From: an uncultured Bifidobacteriaceae bacterium
GTDB taxonomy: Bacteria; Actinomycetota; Actinomycetes; Actinomycetales; Bifidobacteriaceae
Direction of reading: 5' to 3'
Assembly: GCA_946891915.1 (NCBI GenBank)
Contig: CAMPNN010000005.1
Coordinates: forward strand, 1 to 56,818
DNA: 56,818 bases
How positions within the stretch are numbered: the stretch's first letter is position 1; each line of letters opens with the position of its first letter. The notes beneath the pieces are model-generated. The model ran no database searches, was not told the origin of the DNA, and saw only the letters and a program-made list of their open reading frames with translations. Positions 55,929 through 56,818 of the stretch are shown piece by piece. The position numbers and the translations under genes are program-made.

Positions 55929-56714
55929 GTTTGGCACCGAGTCAAAAGCGTCGTGATGATCATCCATAAAACCAACTCTTGCAAGAGGCCACGGCCTAAA
56001 CACAGCAACGCCCACAACTTTAGAAATTGGCACTAAACCGTCGTCACCATCGTTTTTATGGTAGCGAGAATCGGCAGAATTTGCGCGATTGTCTCCCATA
56101 ACAAAAATGTGTCCAGGTTTAACTTTTATTTTGAACGGAAAAGCACTAGGGTCAACGCCAGGGCGAATATAAGCAGACTCATACACTTGAACGCCGTTCA
56201 CAACAATAGGCTCCCCCGGCCCTGCGCATTCAACAGTGTCCCCAGGCAATCCAATAAGACGCTTGATTAAATCCTTGCCAACCATATTATTAGGTCGATT
56301 ATCTCCACTCAGCCAGTGAGCAGGATCTTCAAACACCACAATATCTCCACGCCTTAATGGAAATATTGTAGGCGTAAGCTTTGTTGTAATCACATAGTCG
56401 CCAATGTGAATTGTGTCTAGCATGGAGCCAGAAGGAATTGTGTATACGCCAAATACGAATAGGCGAAGAATCACAACCACTACGATTGGTATAGCGAACC
56501 AGGTTAGTGTTTCGCGTAAGGAGGAATGTCCTTTAGAATCACGCCGACGCGCGTGCGCGAAACGCCTGTTCGCAGCCCTATTTCTACGCATGCGAGAGCC
56601 GGAAGGCACGTAACCATCCGGCTCAGGCGGAGGCGGTGGAACCGGTGAAGGATCAACGCCATGGCCCGCCACAGCGACAATGTGTGTATCGCTAATACGC
56701 GTGCCATCAGACAT
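55917..56714 (-). CDS. lepB: Signal peptidase I
   Basis: This 265-residue enzyme removes signal peptides from exported proteins. A proline-rich cytoplasmic N-terminus (residues 22-40) precedes one membrane segment (about 72-90). The catalytic serine is S97 in IPSGSMLDTIHIGD and the lysine is K151 in DLIKRLIGLPGD. GDNRANSADSRYH and the C-terminal block complete the family pattern. The ATG at 56714 has AAGGA 7 bases upstream; the frame extends to a GTG at 56729. It follows rplS closely. Confidence 0.95.
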   Translation of the reverse strand: MSDGTRISDTHIVAVAGHGVDPSPVPPPPPEPDGYVPSGSRMRRNRAANRRFAHARRRDSKGHSSLRETLTWFAIPIVVVVILRLFVFGVYTIPSGSMLDTIHIGDYVITTKLTPTIFPLRRGDIVVFEDPAHWLSGDNRPNNMVGKDLIKRLIGLPGDTVECAGPGEPIVVNGVQVYESAYIRPGVDPSAFPFKIKVKPGHIFVMGDNRANSADSRYHKNDGDDGLVPISKVVGVAVFRPWPLARVGFMDDHHDAFDSVPNNNE

Positions 56715-56744
56715 AATTTCATCCTTCACAGTGGTTCTAATAAT

Positions 56745-56818
56745 TTACTTAGCAGAGTTGTCGCGACGCTCGGCAATACGAGCAGCCTTACCACGCAAAG
56801 CGCGCAAGTAGTAAAGCT
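56745..56818 (-). CDS. rplS: 50S ribosomal protein L19, C-terminal end
   Basis: The last 23 codons read LYYLRALRGKAARIAERRDN and then SAK before the stop, which matches the L19 C-terminus. The gene continues past the right edge and lies 30 bp upstream of lepB. Confidence 0.9.
   Translation of the reverse strand, partial: LYYLRALRGKAARIAERRDNSAK

Overview
The window looks like a chromosome segment of a Bifidobacteriaceae member, most likely Gardnerella. The base composition is moderately AT-rich. The gene set fits this family: a fused shikimate kinase/3-dehydroquinate synthase, a SUF operon ordered sufB-D-C-S-U-T, a mevalonate-type isoprenoid cluster, the neighbourhood alaS-ruvX-mltG-prepilin peptidase-aroC-aroKB-aroQ-pyrG, and rplS-lepB-rnhB. 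The genus call is inference from gene content. No rRNA, phage, transposase, cas or plasmid gene was recognised.

Layout. 1-2461: the start of a PhoR/SenX3-like histidine kinase diverges from phoU, and gpmA converges on phoU. 2462-8408: lysS, tRNA-Pro(CGG), and a two-gene unit encoding a TPR-DUF4037 protein and a DUF4125 protein. 8622-15609: a degenerate HAD protein and the SUF iron-sulfur operon, read leftwards. 16170-29367: a long leftward block holding CTP synthase, the shikimate genes, an orphan prepilin peptidase, mltG, ruvX, alaS, two small membrane or coiled-coil proteins, a histidine phosphatase and rpsD. 29625-32090: an ABC ATPase / FtsX permease / DUF4418 transport unit. 32516-35644: a PcrA/UvrD helicase with long repeat insertions. 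35833-41468: xpt, a 178-bp element with terminal inverted repeats, then thiolase / HMG-CoA reductase / HMG-CoA synthase. 42284-44161: a sortase-anchored surface protein with a poly-C tract upstream and about 212-bp direct repeats on both sides. 44655-49850: tRNA-Ser(TGA), serS, thioredoxin, a G5-domain muralytic protein and a DHA2 drug exporter. 50273-56818: a secreted HNH nuclease-like protein, an ABC exporter relative with a dead ATPase domain, a LacI regulator, rnhB, lepB and the end of rplS.

The most striking signal lies between the genes. At least eight intergenic spaces carry short arrays whose units repeat at exactly 52 bp, close to five helical turns. Most units centre on the palindrome TTTACA-N4-TGTAAA. 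Another array with an unrelated core (TAACGCAG) keeps the same 52-bp step. A second family (ACATTTGCCGG...) steps at 52-55 bp. A third family of about 120 bp folds into a nested hairpin; one copy has a different stem sequence that still pairs perfectly.

Small tandem repeats are also unusually common. They are expanded in frame inside housekeeping proteins (helicase, HMG-CoA synthase and reductase, SufU, LysS, histidine kinase), and they often sit across stop codons (lysS, pyrG, ruvX, ftsX-like, thiolase, hmgR, trxA, G5 protein, lepB). This suggests a genome that generates length variation readily. The surface-protein locus (C11 tract plus direct repeats), the pseudo-ABC protein and the cysteine-rich ABC/FtsX/DUF4418 unit are the best candidates for undescribed biology.
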